From: Phycomyces nitens
Lineage: Eukaryota > Mucoromycota > Mucoromycetes > Mucorales > Phycomycetaceae
DNA: 64,000 nt
Reading direction: 5' to 3'
Assembly: GCA_022702545.1 (NCBI GenBank)
Contig: JAHRBC010000003.1
Location: 5,580,001-5,644,000, forward strand
The notes below the pieces were generated by a model. It did no database searches. It was not told where the DNA came from and saw nothing but the letters and a program-made list of their open reading frames with translations. Positions 11,994 to 22,734 of this stretch are shown one piece after another; the first letter of the stretch is position 1; every line of letters begins with the position of its first letter. A program made the position numbers and the translations under genes.

Positions 11994-12553
11994 CTAGAGA
12001 CGACGACCACGACGACCACCCTTTCTGCGGGTGCTGTCAGTGGGGATGGGAGTGACATCCTCAATGCGACCAATTCTGAGACCGGAACGGGCCAAGGCAC
12101 GGAGAGCGCTCTGTCCACCGGGACCGGGGGTCTTGGTGCCAGTACCACCAGTGGCTCTAAGCTTAACGTGGACAGCGGTGATGCCGACTTCCTTGCACTT
12201 GGCGGCAACATCCTGGGCAGCCAACATGGCAGCGTAAGGAGAAGACTCATCACGATCAGCCTTGACCTTCATACCACCGGTGACACGGGAGATAGTCTCA
12301 CGGCCGGAAAGATCGGTAACGTGGACAAAGGTATCGTTGAACGAGGCAAAGATGTGGGCAACACCGAAGACGAGCTCGCCCTCACGGACCTGGGGACCAA
12401 GGGTGACGTTCTCGACGGGAGCCTTCTTGACAGCAGCACGCTTAGACTATAGATGAATCCTTGTTAATGCATATTCATTCATCTATAAATCCATCCATCC
12501 ATCTATCCATCCCAGATATCCATCCGTTCCTATATTCAACAATACTCACCATG
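11994..12553 (-). CDS. RPS14: 40S ribosomal protein uS11 (S14)
   Basis: uS11 sits on the platform of the small ribosomal subunit near the mRNA exit. Exon 2 reads [18 protein letters not shown], then [58 protein letters not shown] and the basic end [11 protein letters not shown], which is the whole family protein of about 150 residues. The coding start is an ATG at 12551-12553 followed at once by the intron donor GTGAGT, so exon 1 contributes only the start codon. The acceptor lies just before TCTAAGCGT (about 12449). The gene is GC-richer and less degenerate in codon use than its neighbours, as expected for a highly expressed gene. Confidence 0.97.
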
Positions 12554-12678
12554 GTGGTTCAAATAGATGAAGAGAGGGATTATACAGTTGGAGCTCTTGA
12601 GCTGTTCTTTGTGTTAGAGCACACCACAGTCCAGCGACGTGACGTCTTTATTCTTAAAAGGAAACTTATTTAATTTAT
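12554..12678 (-). promoter_or_regulatory. RPS14 promoter with CRE-like site
   Basis: TGACGTC at 12640-12646, about 87 bp upstream of the RPS14 ATG, matches a bZIP CRE/ATF core. The short interval also takes the 3' end of the deubiquitinase gene. Confidence 0.45.
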
Positions 12679-15040
12679 CTACCGCTTCTCTCTCTTCTCC
12701 TTTATTCTACGACCTAATCCCCATCTAGACTTCTTGTCTTCTACAGAAGTAGATGTGGTCGAAACTATGGGTACACTAATTGGAGGGGACACCTGTGGGA
12801 GGATCTCTGTTTGCACCCGCTCCTTGGTTGGCGATTTAAGTGCCTCGAAGCTTAATTCGGTGCGCGAAGTATCAATGTTTAGCCCAGTAGGGGTCGTTGC
12901 TACTGACGGCCTGCCGTTGCTGTAGACTTTTTCTTCTGCCTTTTGGGGCTTTCTATCCATTCCATTCCATATGTCTAGATTCTCCATAGACAGGTTGACT
13001 GCCTGATAGAAAAGTACATATCCACAGCCAGTACCCGGAAGATCACTAAAATATTTCTGAATCTCGTCTTCTTGGATCGTCTACTTGCAGAAAATAAGCA
13101 GAAACCCAGCACATCATTTTATATTCCTACCGAAACAATGTCATCATCGAATAACATCCACTGTCCATTACTCTTCACAAGTGTTACATAGTGCCCATGA
13201 TGAGGACCACTGCATTCTTTGTCAGTAGAGAAGATCATTACACCCTAGGCAAACTTACCTTCCTATGTGGACAACCACTGCCCATAATTCATACATTCTG
13301 TCTGCGTCCTCTGTCTCATCGCACTAAGAACCCCAGGCATAAGTCCATAAATTATCTCCTTAAAAAATAATAATCCTTACCGTATTAAACAGTCGTAACT
13401 CAAAGGGAAATACTACCCTGTAGGTCAACTTGATGTATTTTTGAAGTAACTCTTGATATTTGAAGCGCTTCAGATGAAGTGCCAAGATATTTGGGAGTTT
13501 TTTGATTTTCATCCTATATATATATATCAAAAGGGTAAGCATAAAGGGCTCTTGAATCTGTAGTCGCTTGATACATACCGTCGTTCTGCTTCTTGTAATC
13601 CACAGCATACATCACAAAAATACTTATTCTTATGGCATAATGTCTCACTAGCCGAGAATTGGCGTAAACAGGATGTTACAGACGAGTTTATTTCGACATC
13701 GATAGAAAGATCCATAAAAGACTCGTCTCTACTTGTAACCTTGACACAACATTAGTGGGCCTATTGATCGCCTGCTGTCCACTTACTGTCTCACACATCA
13801 AACACTTTGTCTCGTTTGAAAAGACACCTTCAAATAGTTGATGGACCCATGTTGACTGTGTATTCGTGCTGTGGTCAGAATGCTCAGCTACGAAATATGT
13901 TGGTTATTCTGCGCATTAATGCTTATTTGCAGAAGCAGGGAAATTTATACTTACTTGAGCTTGTACCTGCATGATCTTCACGACTACTATCACTGTTGAT
14001 GCTTTCCTGCCTACCATTTTCTCCCTTTTCTCTTTCGGCATCTCTTGCTACATTCCTTTGATACTTTTGGACGTCATCTGCAATTGTATTAAGGATATAG
14101 TTCAAGAATTCATGTGCATCCTGGTGCATGCTTGATCTAAAGAGCTCTAGAAACAACCCCAATTATTGTTATTATTATTGCTATTATTATTGTTGAAGTA
14201 GGGTCTATAATCCTCACCATTCTCTTTCTTGACCTTGTTGATAAAATTCACAGGTGCAACAATGCCTGTTTTTTTCTTGTGCGTGGATATTGTCCAAAAG
14301 AGATTCTTTAGTGCGGCGAACAAGGTGTCCTCCATACCTGGTGATATGTTGAGGTTATTTTGATCTTTATCTGCTGATACGGCAATTACACCCCCAGTAG
14401 CTCCACGAGACTGAGATCGTTGCAATAAAGAGCTGTCTTTGGCTGAATTGTTGGTGCTATTCATTCTTGTAATTGAAGCAGCTTGAGCGTTTGTTCCAGG
14501 CGAAGTGCCGGAGAGAAATGAATTTCCAGTCATATTCAGGGGAGATCCAGGTGTAGGTAGAGGTGTTGAAGGAGGAATTATCGGGCAGGGAAAATTAGTG
14601 ACACATTCCCGAAATGGTTTGCAGTAGTAGAGAGCTTGGACGACCGAGTTGCTGTAGCTATTATTGTTGCATTTATAATCATTAGACTTTTTATTATTAT
14701 CGTATTCGGTTCTAGATTGAATTACCAGGTGTTTCCAAACTAGTGGGTTTAAGGTTGGGATGGTTAGTTTGGTTAATCAAGAGACGATGATTTGTTCAAA
14801 GGGTCCAATGTAATCAATAAGAATAATAAGAACAAGAAGAACAAGAAGAACAAGAGAGATGGTACTTGCATTCTCGAGTCCGAAATAACGTTCTCCTTCA
14901 TCGCTAGAATTATTCTCTATAGCTGTTTTTCCGGATTGGCCCTAAGGATTTAAAGTAGATTAGCTACAAGTATTTTGGTGCAAGATGTAAAAGGATCTGC
15001 TCACCAAGCCCATCCATTTAAAGAGAGAAGTGCTGGTCAT
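12679..15040 (-). CDS. USP12/USP46-type ubiquitin hydrolase (Ubp9/Ubp13/CreB family)
   Basis: Peptidase C19 enzyme that removes ubiquitin; relatives work with WD40 partners (CreB-CreC, USP46-UAF1). Exon 1 (15005-15040) gives [12 protein letters not shown] and exon 2 (14870-14941) gives [20 protein letters not shown] plus GLEN. A 14-nt exon (14726-14739) gives FGNT plus TG, and the next exon from 14657 completes the Cys box as [13 protein letters not shown]. Then come [20 protein letters not shown], a zinc-finger pair (CHKN..CDVC), [10 protein letters not shown] and the His box [18 protein letters not shown] with MLFDDD. An Asn-rich stretch at about 14153-14213 is intronic once spliced. The low-complexity C-terminus (12679-12987) ends RIKEKREKR. 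Catalytic Cys and His are present. Intron 2 starts with GC instead of GT. Confidence 0.9.
14726..14739 (-). other. 14-nt microexon with the catalytic-Cys box
   Basis: TTTGGAAACACCTG sits between an upstream acceptor (CTAG) and a downstream donor (GTAATT). It supplies F-G-N-T and the first two bases of the catalytic Cys codon; the third base comes from the next exon (C-TAC-AGC). Without it the protein would lose the universal USP GNTC motif. Phases match exactly on both sides. Confidence 0.85.
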
Positions 15041-16730
15041 TGTAGATTAATAAGAATTGGGGCCCTTTTTTTTGAAAATGTTGTTCTCAAAAAAAAAAAA
15101 GGTCTTTTTAACATGTACTGATGATTAACACTTTGAAGAGCGGAAAGAAGTCCAAATGAGATTTCTACGATGACGTCTTCCCGTCACACCCATGATGCTC
15201 AAGTCAAACAAGGCGGACCACCCGACGCCAATAAGAATACCTCTTAATATATTTTTCTCTAGATGCCAGACATACAGTAAATATCCTACTGATTCTATAA
15301 TAAATAGAAATATCCCATCGATTGTGTATGTATGTATGTACAGAATTGAACATTTTAATATTCTTTAATATTTTTATAGTTTTTATTGTTATTCAAAAAA
15401 AAAGATACTTGTTGAGAACAATGGTCCTTTTAAGCTTGTGAGACTGACCATGGATCAATGAATCGTTTGGGCAATTGAATTGTAAAAGGCTGTGGCTGCA
15501 GAGATATATAGAATCCTAAAGGAACCAATTACAATTCAATTAGCCCCATAGACTATTGGTGTATTTTACATTGACCAACTTCACTTGCATAGTCCAGAAT
15601 GCTATTTTTGCGATTCAATGGCGAGTAGGACATCAATTGGTTAGGTGTGTGCAATGCAAAGCTCAATTGGTCTATATTTGCCTGATTGGAATTTGGTAGG
15701 TTGCTTAGCTAGTGCTGTGTTGGTCCGGTCTTTAGATGGACGCTTTCCCCTCCCCTCCCCCGCCTCCTCCAAGGACCCTATACTGATGATTACCGATCCT
15801 TGGTATTCAATCTCTAGTTTGGAAAAATGCAAGTATATTATATTATATTGTTCCCAATGTAACCCTCAAGGTGGCATAATTAGCAATCTGACAAAGCCAA
15901 GTATTTTATTATGGAAAAATCCAATTAGTTTCAATTCAACAGCACTGAGCTCAGCATATTTTTGCCTTATATATGGGAATGCTTGGGTTCCCAGCCTCTT
16001 TATTCCAAATAGGATAAAGAGTAAATGTGTATTGAATCAAAATAAACTAGGCCCTCTGCTCTGATAAGTCTTGGGAGATTAGAGTCCAATACTGGAAGTG
16101 CAAGACCATGCAAAATTTCCTGTTTGGAGGGACTCGCACTGTAATCTTGTGTTCATGGTGTATGTATTGTGACAGACAAACTAGGCGATCCATTGGTAAG
16201 TGTATATGAGTAACCATGGTTTATCTCAACCAGGGATTGGACACACCTCTTTAGAGTTGTACACAATTCAAAAAGGAATCCTAGTGTCGTTAGTCTTTTG
16301 TCAATTGCTTTTTTTAGTATTGCTGTCCAGGTTTATAACAATAAATATTTTCAGTTCCAAGAGTGTTTCATATCGAATTCACAAGCCTTTAGTGAGCATC
16401 TTCCCAGCCGAATTGTAATACAAGAAAGAGGAAAAGAAATGCGCCGTGACTCTCTTTTCATCTACCCCCTCCTACACACACACACAGACACACAGACACA
16501 CAGACACACAGACAAAATAGGGTGGAATAAAATGGTTCCTGAAAAAAAAGATCTCGGCAAATGATCAAGACGTGACTGGATGTGTCCGGACCGTGACGGG
16601 AGACTTTCCCATCGGGTCGGTTTGTGACATCACAATCAAAAAAGCCTCTTTTTTTTCAGAGACAAAAAAATCGTACACTCGACACGCACACGCTCACACC
16701 ATCAAGGCCAATCCAAGACTCTCAAATATA
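15041..16730. other. Spacer between divergent USP and eIF3g genes
   Basis: Nearly 1.7 kb with promoters for both neighbours. TGACGTC occurs at 15171-15177, about 131 bp upstream of the USP start. TGACATCA occurs at 16625-16632, about 100 bp upstream of eIF3g. A C-rich tract is at 15741-15775 and an ACAC/ACAGACAC repeat at 16470-16515. A 139-codon plus-strand frame (15645-16064) has no recognisable content and is not called. Confidence 0.5.
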
Positions 16731-17994
16731 ATGGCTGTTGACTCCATGTACGTACATTAACCAATCAACCCTTATTTCGGCGTTGTAATGGAGTGCTCGC
16801 TCTGTCATTTAAGCTGAGTGCGCTGACAATCCCGGTCCGTTATCACTAGTGCGCTGACAAAGCCTTCCTGGGCCGACGAAGTTGAAGAGGAAGAAGGTAC
16901 GCAGACAAATCGACCTCTTTTTATATATATATATTTGCTCAATCCAGCGACATTGATCAACCCACAACTTAACATTGTATAAATCAACAGATGCCTTCCA
17001 ACCAAAGGCATTCACCGATGAGAACGGCATCAAGACTATTATCGAATACAGAGAGAACGAGGATGGCAAGAAGGTCAAGGTAATACAGAAAACTGATTAC
17101 CTGTTGATTACCTGCATGAATCCCAATAACATTAAACGACATTAGGTCACACGCAAGATCCGCTCTAAGCTTGTCACTGAGCACGTCAACAAAGCTGTTG
17201 CTCAGCGTAAGAAGTGGAGTAAATTCGGTGATGAAGAGGGAAACAAGCCCGGACCTGATATGGCAACAACTACAATTGGTGAGAACATCCCTCTCAAGCT
17301 CGGATCCAACACTGGAAAGGTAAACCGAAATAGAGAACTGACAAAATAGTATCTTGTTTGACCAGTGAGTATTTAGAACGTAGAGGCTGTTGCAGCAGAA
17401 GAAGCACAAGACAAAGTATCCAGTCAGCTCAAGGCAAAGAACATTATGTGCCGTATCTGTAAGGGCGAGCATTTCACATCCAAGTGTCCCTACAAGGATA
17501 CTCTGCAGCCTCTCGACGAGATCGAATCTTCCCTCGAGGCTGTCAAATTCGAAGGTAAGATTATTTCTCTCTGCGTGTATATATATATGTGGTTATTGGA
17601 ACGGTGTATTTATGATCCATATTTCATAGGCGAAATGGAAGCTGGAGAAGGAGGCCATGGTGGTCTCAGCAAATACACACCTCCCCATCTCCGCAACAAG
17701 GGTCCTGGAGGTGCTGGCGAGTCTATGCGCGATGCCAAGCGTGATGACAGTGCCACTCTCCGTGTCACTAACTTGTCTGAGGATGTAACCGATAACGATA
17801 TATACGATCTCTTCAACCGCTTTGGTAACATTGCCCGTGTTTATCTTGCACGCGATCGCGAGACCAGTCTCTGCAAGGGTTTTGCATTCGTTTCTTTCAG
17901 TGACAAGGATGATGCAGAGAGAGCTCAGCAGGCTGTCAATGGTTATGGTTACGATAACCTTATCCTTAGAGTTGAATTTGCTCGCAGCACATAA
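16731..17994 (+). CDS. TIF35: Translation initiation factor eIF3 subunit g
   Basis: eIF3g binds eIF3i and assists scanning and ribosome recruitment. The spliced protein (about 300 aa) begins MAVDS, then PSWADEVEEEE and AFTDENGIKTIIEYRENEDG with the eIF3g N-terminal domain. The CCHC-like zinc knuckle CRICKGEHFTSKCP follows, then a Gly-rich linker with YTPPHLRNK and a C-terminal RRM (TLRVTNLSEDVTDNDIYDLF as RNP2 region, KGFAFVSF as RNP1) ending LRVEFARST. Exon 1 is only 17 nt (16731-16747), and exon 2 starts at 16850 after a duplicated acceptor. Further introns lie at about 16898-16990, 17080-17146, 17320-17378 and 17554-17630. The exon 1/2 joint gives a short non-conserved stretch, so the first few residues are the least certain. 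Confidence 0.95.
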
Positions 17995-18987
17995 CCAGGG
18001 TCCAACCAAAAAAAAAAGATTGGTAAAATTTAGTCCTGTCTATATTTCTCATAAACCCTTGCTTTTTTACATTCCTCACAATCTTTAAAATCCAATAAAC
18101 AGCTCTAATGTAATCCAAACAGTACAAAACGATAACTCTCTTGGCAGCTACAAAAAGGCTTTTTAAAGCTATGATGGTTGTAGTTGTAGTGAAAAAGGGG
18201 GTGTATCTTCTGGTAGGCCACCCTTGCACCTAGAGATAGATACCTTTTGAGCAATTGGATAAAAGAAAGATTGTGATTTCTAGATACCAAAAAACCCAAT
18301 TGGCAAACAAGCAGAGTCTTGCACAAAATTGAATCTGCAGTGTGTGTGTGTTTTGTAGATCTTTCTCCTTGAGCAATGGAAAATCGGTTGGAGAAATTTA
18401 GAACCAATAACTAAAGGGTCTATATATATATATATATATTATATTTATATGAAATCCTTGACATGGTTACCTTTGCAACTTTACCAGTTATACAAATATG
18501 TTGCTTATGTATTTAGTTTTCTTGCGGTATCAGTAAATTGACAAGGAAGCAAGTCACAAGATTATGCGTTAATTGCAATATTTTGGTCAAGACTTTTTTA
18601 CTCTTTACACATCATCTACATATTAGAATCACTTTAAGACATCTTATTGTTTGGGAGCAAACTTTGTTAAATAAATAAATTTAAAAAAAGTCTGTCGAGA
18701 ATACACTTTTAGTAAATACACTTGAATCTATACTGTACAAAGCTTGCCAACAAGAGTTTAATACAACTCGAATAAACTGGCAATAGTAGTTTCTTTGGTC
18801 TTTACGTCAACATTATATAAAATTACTTGCAAGAACGGTGTCAAACATATACTACTCACATCTCTTTCTCGCTTTGGTTTCTGGAATTTCTTTATATCAA
18901 CAGCAACAACAAAACGTAAATGAAACTCATATTATGGGTTGATTTTTTTGTCAATACATATAATCCATGGCTTTCCGCTGTGTCGGT
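17995..18987. other. Spacer 3' of eIF3g
   Basis: No supported gene. Contains a (TA)n run at 18421-18441. Minus-strand frames at 17966-18407 lack protein-like features. Confidence 0.5.
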
Positions 18988-19384
18988 TTAACGGTATCCC
19001 TGACCTTGGATATCGGACATTGCATGACCAATCTTTTTGGGCGGACCCTGTAGATACAAGCAGGGTCTTGTTATATATATATATTCTTTATCCATGAAAG
19101 AGATATAAATGTATTAGACATTTCTCTATTTGGTGGCATTGAATCAAATTATACTACATTTTACCCATTAAATCATTTTTGTTATTTGTGCCAAGTACTA
19201 GTCTTTATAGTGACTAAATAATAGAGCTTACAATGGCACCATTGATCTCCAAGGCGCAATGTATTGTTGGCTGTGCATTGCTGTCGATAAGTTTACTGCA
19301 ACATATAGTTTTGGCCTGCATTATATGATACATATTTGGTATCATTTATCTGAATACTGGTCAAATTTGCTGTACTGGGGGCGC
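18988..19384 (-). CDS. Possible small spliced gene (3' exons), unknown product
   Basis: Three minus-strand exon-like pieces join in phase with proper GT/AG borders. 19332-19384 reads APSTANLTSIQINDTKY, 19232-19315 begins AKTICCSKLIDSNAQ and ends CALEINGAI, and 18988-19047 reads GPPKKIGHAMSDIQGQGYR then stop. The 5' exon is unresolved. An ATG at 19611 begins MSQELNWDAWIDK with a good donor, but its phase does not fit, and it would lie only 20 bp from the divergent INCENP start. A second frame is also open through the last two exons, so the reading is ambiguous. No family is recognised. Confidence 0.3.
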
Positions 19385-19631
19385 CTGTAGATCATAAAAC
19401 CAAACAAAATACAAACACGGATACTTTGTGACAAATGCTTATATAACCCAAACATATAATACTCCTTTGGAGATCAATTAATATTTTATTTATTTAATTA
19501 TTTGAATTTCAATAGCTTCATAACCCGTGTAACATATTATTTGAAGTGCGCTGTGACTTTGCTTTGCTTTTACTTATCAATCCAGGCGTCCCAATTAAGT
19601 TCCTGACTCATTGCAGATAATCTCTAATCAA

Positions 19632-21330
19632 ATGAATCCAAAGGGAGAGAAATGGGCTATTGAAAAAAAGGAACATTGGGATGCCCTTGCGAATGAAAAG
19701 ATTAATCTGTTGGAGAATGCATTCCAGGAACACATTAATTGGATTTGTCAATACTCCATGCCAAAGTAAGAGCAGTTTAATCATCTCATGAATCTATAGA
19801 TATATACATACACACACACACACAATGTATATATCTATATATACAATTTCTTGATAATCAAAAAAATAATAATAATTTTAGAAAGACTACTGAGAGTGCA
19901 AAGGTAAAGAAGCTAAAAATGCACCAAAAATTATTGTCTAAAAAAATAATAATACATGTTATTTTATAGAGGCGTCTTTCACAAGATAGTAGTATACTAG
20001 AAACACATTTTCCCAGTAACACATCAGACACCTCTGCTCACCAGAAATTGTCGAGTACATCCCCAACCCTACCATTGGCCAAGCGACAATGCATTGATCT
20101 TTGCGAACCGGATCAACCATCAGAATACAAAGAAAATCCAGATATTATCAAGAATAATAATGAAACTACCGTGGTCAATGATTCTCGAGATTCATCAAAG
20201 ATTTTGGTGGAAAATGGTTCCAAAGACCAGAACATGCCACCAAAACCTGATACCAAACAAGCACCAGATCCAGCCGTTCTTTTAAGCCAAAAATCCAAAA
20301 TAAGCACAGGGTCAACCAGATCACGAAAAACAGATCTATTAGATGAAAATGATACCGTAAGACTCCTCGTTCCATCAAAGAGCAAGAGTACCCCGACTGC
20401 TTTGGAAAAGAATCAGTATGATAGTATAAGCATGCGAAGTCTATCCTTTGGAAGAGGATTCAATCACACCAGACCATCTTTTACAGAGAATTCTGTTTCC
20501 TACCAAAATCGAGTGAGCCAATTGACTACAAAAACTGCAATAGTGGACAGCAAAGAAAGCACTTCTTTTCAATTGAATAGCAAACAAAACGATCATCTGG
20601 AACCAAATACAAGCGCAGAACTGGTAATGATATTAGTATAAAGCGCTTTTTGTTTTTATGTTTTGAATATTGACAAAAATAAAAACATTTTTATTTATTT
20701 ATTTTAGATGCCACCTCCAACAATCACAGTTCCGTTGAAAGATCAGTTTATGGACATTCCATCAGAAAAGGTATAAGCAATCATATATGGTCTAATGAAC
20801 AAGATTCTTTGTATTTATTTGTTTTCTTAATTTTATTAGCAAATTACAGGCGTAGAATCTATTGAGAAAACTGAAACCAGGGTAAGAAGAAGAAGAAGAA
20901 GAAGAAAACATAAACTATCTCTAGTCCAGTCTAGATTCATTTCCAACTCTGTCCTTCTTCTCCTTTTCCGTTTCAATAGAACCCAAGGGCAACAAATGAA
21001 AGCTTTGGTACCACGGCTTCTCAGGATTATGACGACGAGTTCCTGGACATATTAGATGTCATTCCAGATTGGGTAAAGAGCCCACTGTTTGAACATCTTC
21101 TCGAGAAACAGACCCACATGGACCCAGATAAAATATTTGGCAGAATCCCACCCATTAATTGGAAAAGTAGGAGGTTTGTACATATTCTTTGCACTAGACT
21201 GACACCAAATATTTACAGATATTTTCACAAAGCCACGCCATGCAAAACATTGAAATACTTCAGACATAAATATCCATTGGAATACACGCATGCATATGTA
21301 AAAGGAATCATGATAATGATGATAATATGA
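19632..21330 (+). CDS. INCENP/Sli15-like chromosomal passenger protein
   Basis: INCENP scaffolds Aurora B with survivin and borealin at centromeres and spindle midzone. The N-terminal exon (MNPKGEKWAIEKKEHWDALA, then INLLENAFQEHINWICQYS) resembles the helical survivin/borealin-binding segment. A long Ser/Thr-rich disordered middle (about 19980-20640) follows. Short exons lead to the C-terminal ARK-binding motif IPDWVKSPLFEHLLEKQ then MDPDKIFGRIPPIN, close to the INCENP pattern of W, acidic helix, D-P-x-x-I/L-F-G and P-L/I-N. After a 45-nt intron (21174-21218) the end reads RRYFHKATPCKTLKYF, the place of the IN-box tail, where the usual Thr-Ser-Ser is not clear. At about 400 aa it is shorter than animal INCENP. 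Assignment rests on the C-terminal motif. Confidence 0.7.
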
Positions 21331-22734
21331 GAAATATGGAAACTCTTCCAGTAAATAGCAATGGTCAATAGTTCAGATTAATGAATTAGCAAACTAATGA
21401 TTAGACCACACATGTAAATTGAACCCATTAAAAAACAACAACAATTAGAAGATCAGTATGAACCGACCTACAGATGTTCAATGTCTGCTGTATTGCAAGC
21501 TTACTGTCCTGAAACTAGTGATATATACTTTTCACACAACTGTAACCCAAAATTGAACAAACATGTACGAGTAGTTTCATGTCTTGTCCATGTAAATATT
21601 TGGTATTCTTGATAAAGTACAATATAATACATGTTATTCTCAAAGGGGGTTGGTAAATATTTGGATTTTTTTATACAAATTGCTCATTAAATTGGGACAA
21701 TTCTTGATGACTTTTGTTGTATTTCTATGCAGCTAATTAGCCAACCTTGGTGGACAATAAAATGGATATAAAAGTCTACTATTGAAAATAAACACCAACA
21801 TAAAATATCTGATATTGAATAGCGATTTTGTCTCTTTTTGCGGAACAGTTCAATATCCTTGCCAATCATATTCCTTTTTGGGAATGCGGGGCAAAGAAAG
21901 AAAGAGAGAGAAATGAAAAAAAAAGTGGAAGCACCCTTAGTTATAGGCATTTTATATGTATATTATCAATGGCTATTATTCTGGACACTTTCAACCCAGA
22001 TTATACTTCTTGTCGTATATTGGAACCAGTACCTTGAAGAAATAAACAAAATATCGCAAAATTCATGCATTTGTATACGGAACAGTCTCAAAATCATGGC
22101 GGTGTTTAAATACAGGGCCAACTCTCACTTTTTTTTTGCATGTACTTTATGTTATTATCCTAAATAACTGTATTTAACACTAGATTCGTATTTCTGGTCG
22201 CATTTAATCTAAATACTATATTGTGCATGTTTAAACACTAGCAATTGAAAACAAGTAGAATATGTAGAAAATGAAAAAGGCAGCTTTTAAATGGTTAAAG
22301 GACATGTTTCTGAATAATATACTAGGAGCAAATTTAATGGCTGCGGGTTTTTTTTTGATGGTTTCCAAAATAAAGCTTGGTTACTTTTATACCGCCGTGT
22401 GCCCATCAAATAAACAAAAGTATTACCAAGGCATATAGACCTTGCTGTTTCTTTAAAAATTAGACATGTTTCTATGTAATTAATTCAAAGGCGAGCTCAA
22501 CTATACACGTCTATTTTAACAGAGTAACAAGGACACTTTTCACAGGATAAAAATACAAAAGGAACAGCGAGCAGCTTCTGGTTTATAAAGTACAATTAGG
22601 TGCATTGTAATGACGTCACTTTCCACGTCACGCAGGCCGACGCGTCTCTATAGGAGAAGGAGATGATATGAGAGGGGAAATACGTACAAGTATCCTAGAG
22701 TCAGTTTGGTATACTTCTTTCTCAATACAAAACC
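21331..22734. other. Spacer between INCENP-like gene and PSMB4
   Basis: About 1.4 kb of AT-rich DNA with no supported gene. The last 130 bases are GC-richer and contain the PSMB4 promoter with a full CRE palindrome. Confidence 0.5.
22611..22618. promoter_or_regulatory. CRE/ATF palindrome upstream of PSMB4
   Basis: TGACGTCA, a perfect bZIP (ATF/CREB) site, lies 117 bp before the PSMB4 ATG and is followed by CCACGTCACG at 22623-22632. I do not see an obvious yeast-type Rpn4 PACE box nearby. Confidence 0.5.

Noticed and set aside
12031..12456. Plus-strand frames over RPS14
   Set aside because: Antisense shadows of a highly biased ribosomal protein gene.
14153..14213. Asn-rich insert in the deubiquitinase
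   Set aside because: Has donor GTGAGG and acceptor TTTCTAG; removing it joins K-K-E-N-E to L-F-R-S-S, as in the family, so it is intronic.
14641..14700. Deubiquitinase appearing to have Ser in place of catalytic Cys (frame reading [10 protein letters not shown])
   Set aside because: Read-through of intron sequence; the correct upstream microexon supplies the Cys codon.
15645..16064. 139-codon plus-strand frame
   Set aside because: No motif, no splice-linked partners, composition typical of chance frames.
19574..19611. Profilin-like start (MSQELNWDAWIDK)
   Set aside because: Similar rhythm to profilin N-termini, but none of the later profilin blocks exists downstream.
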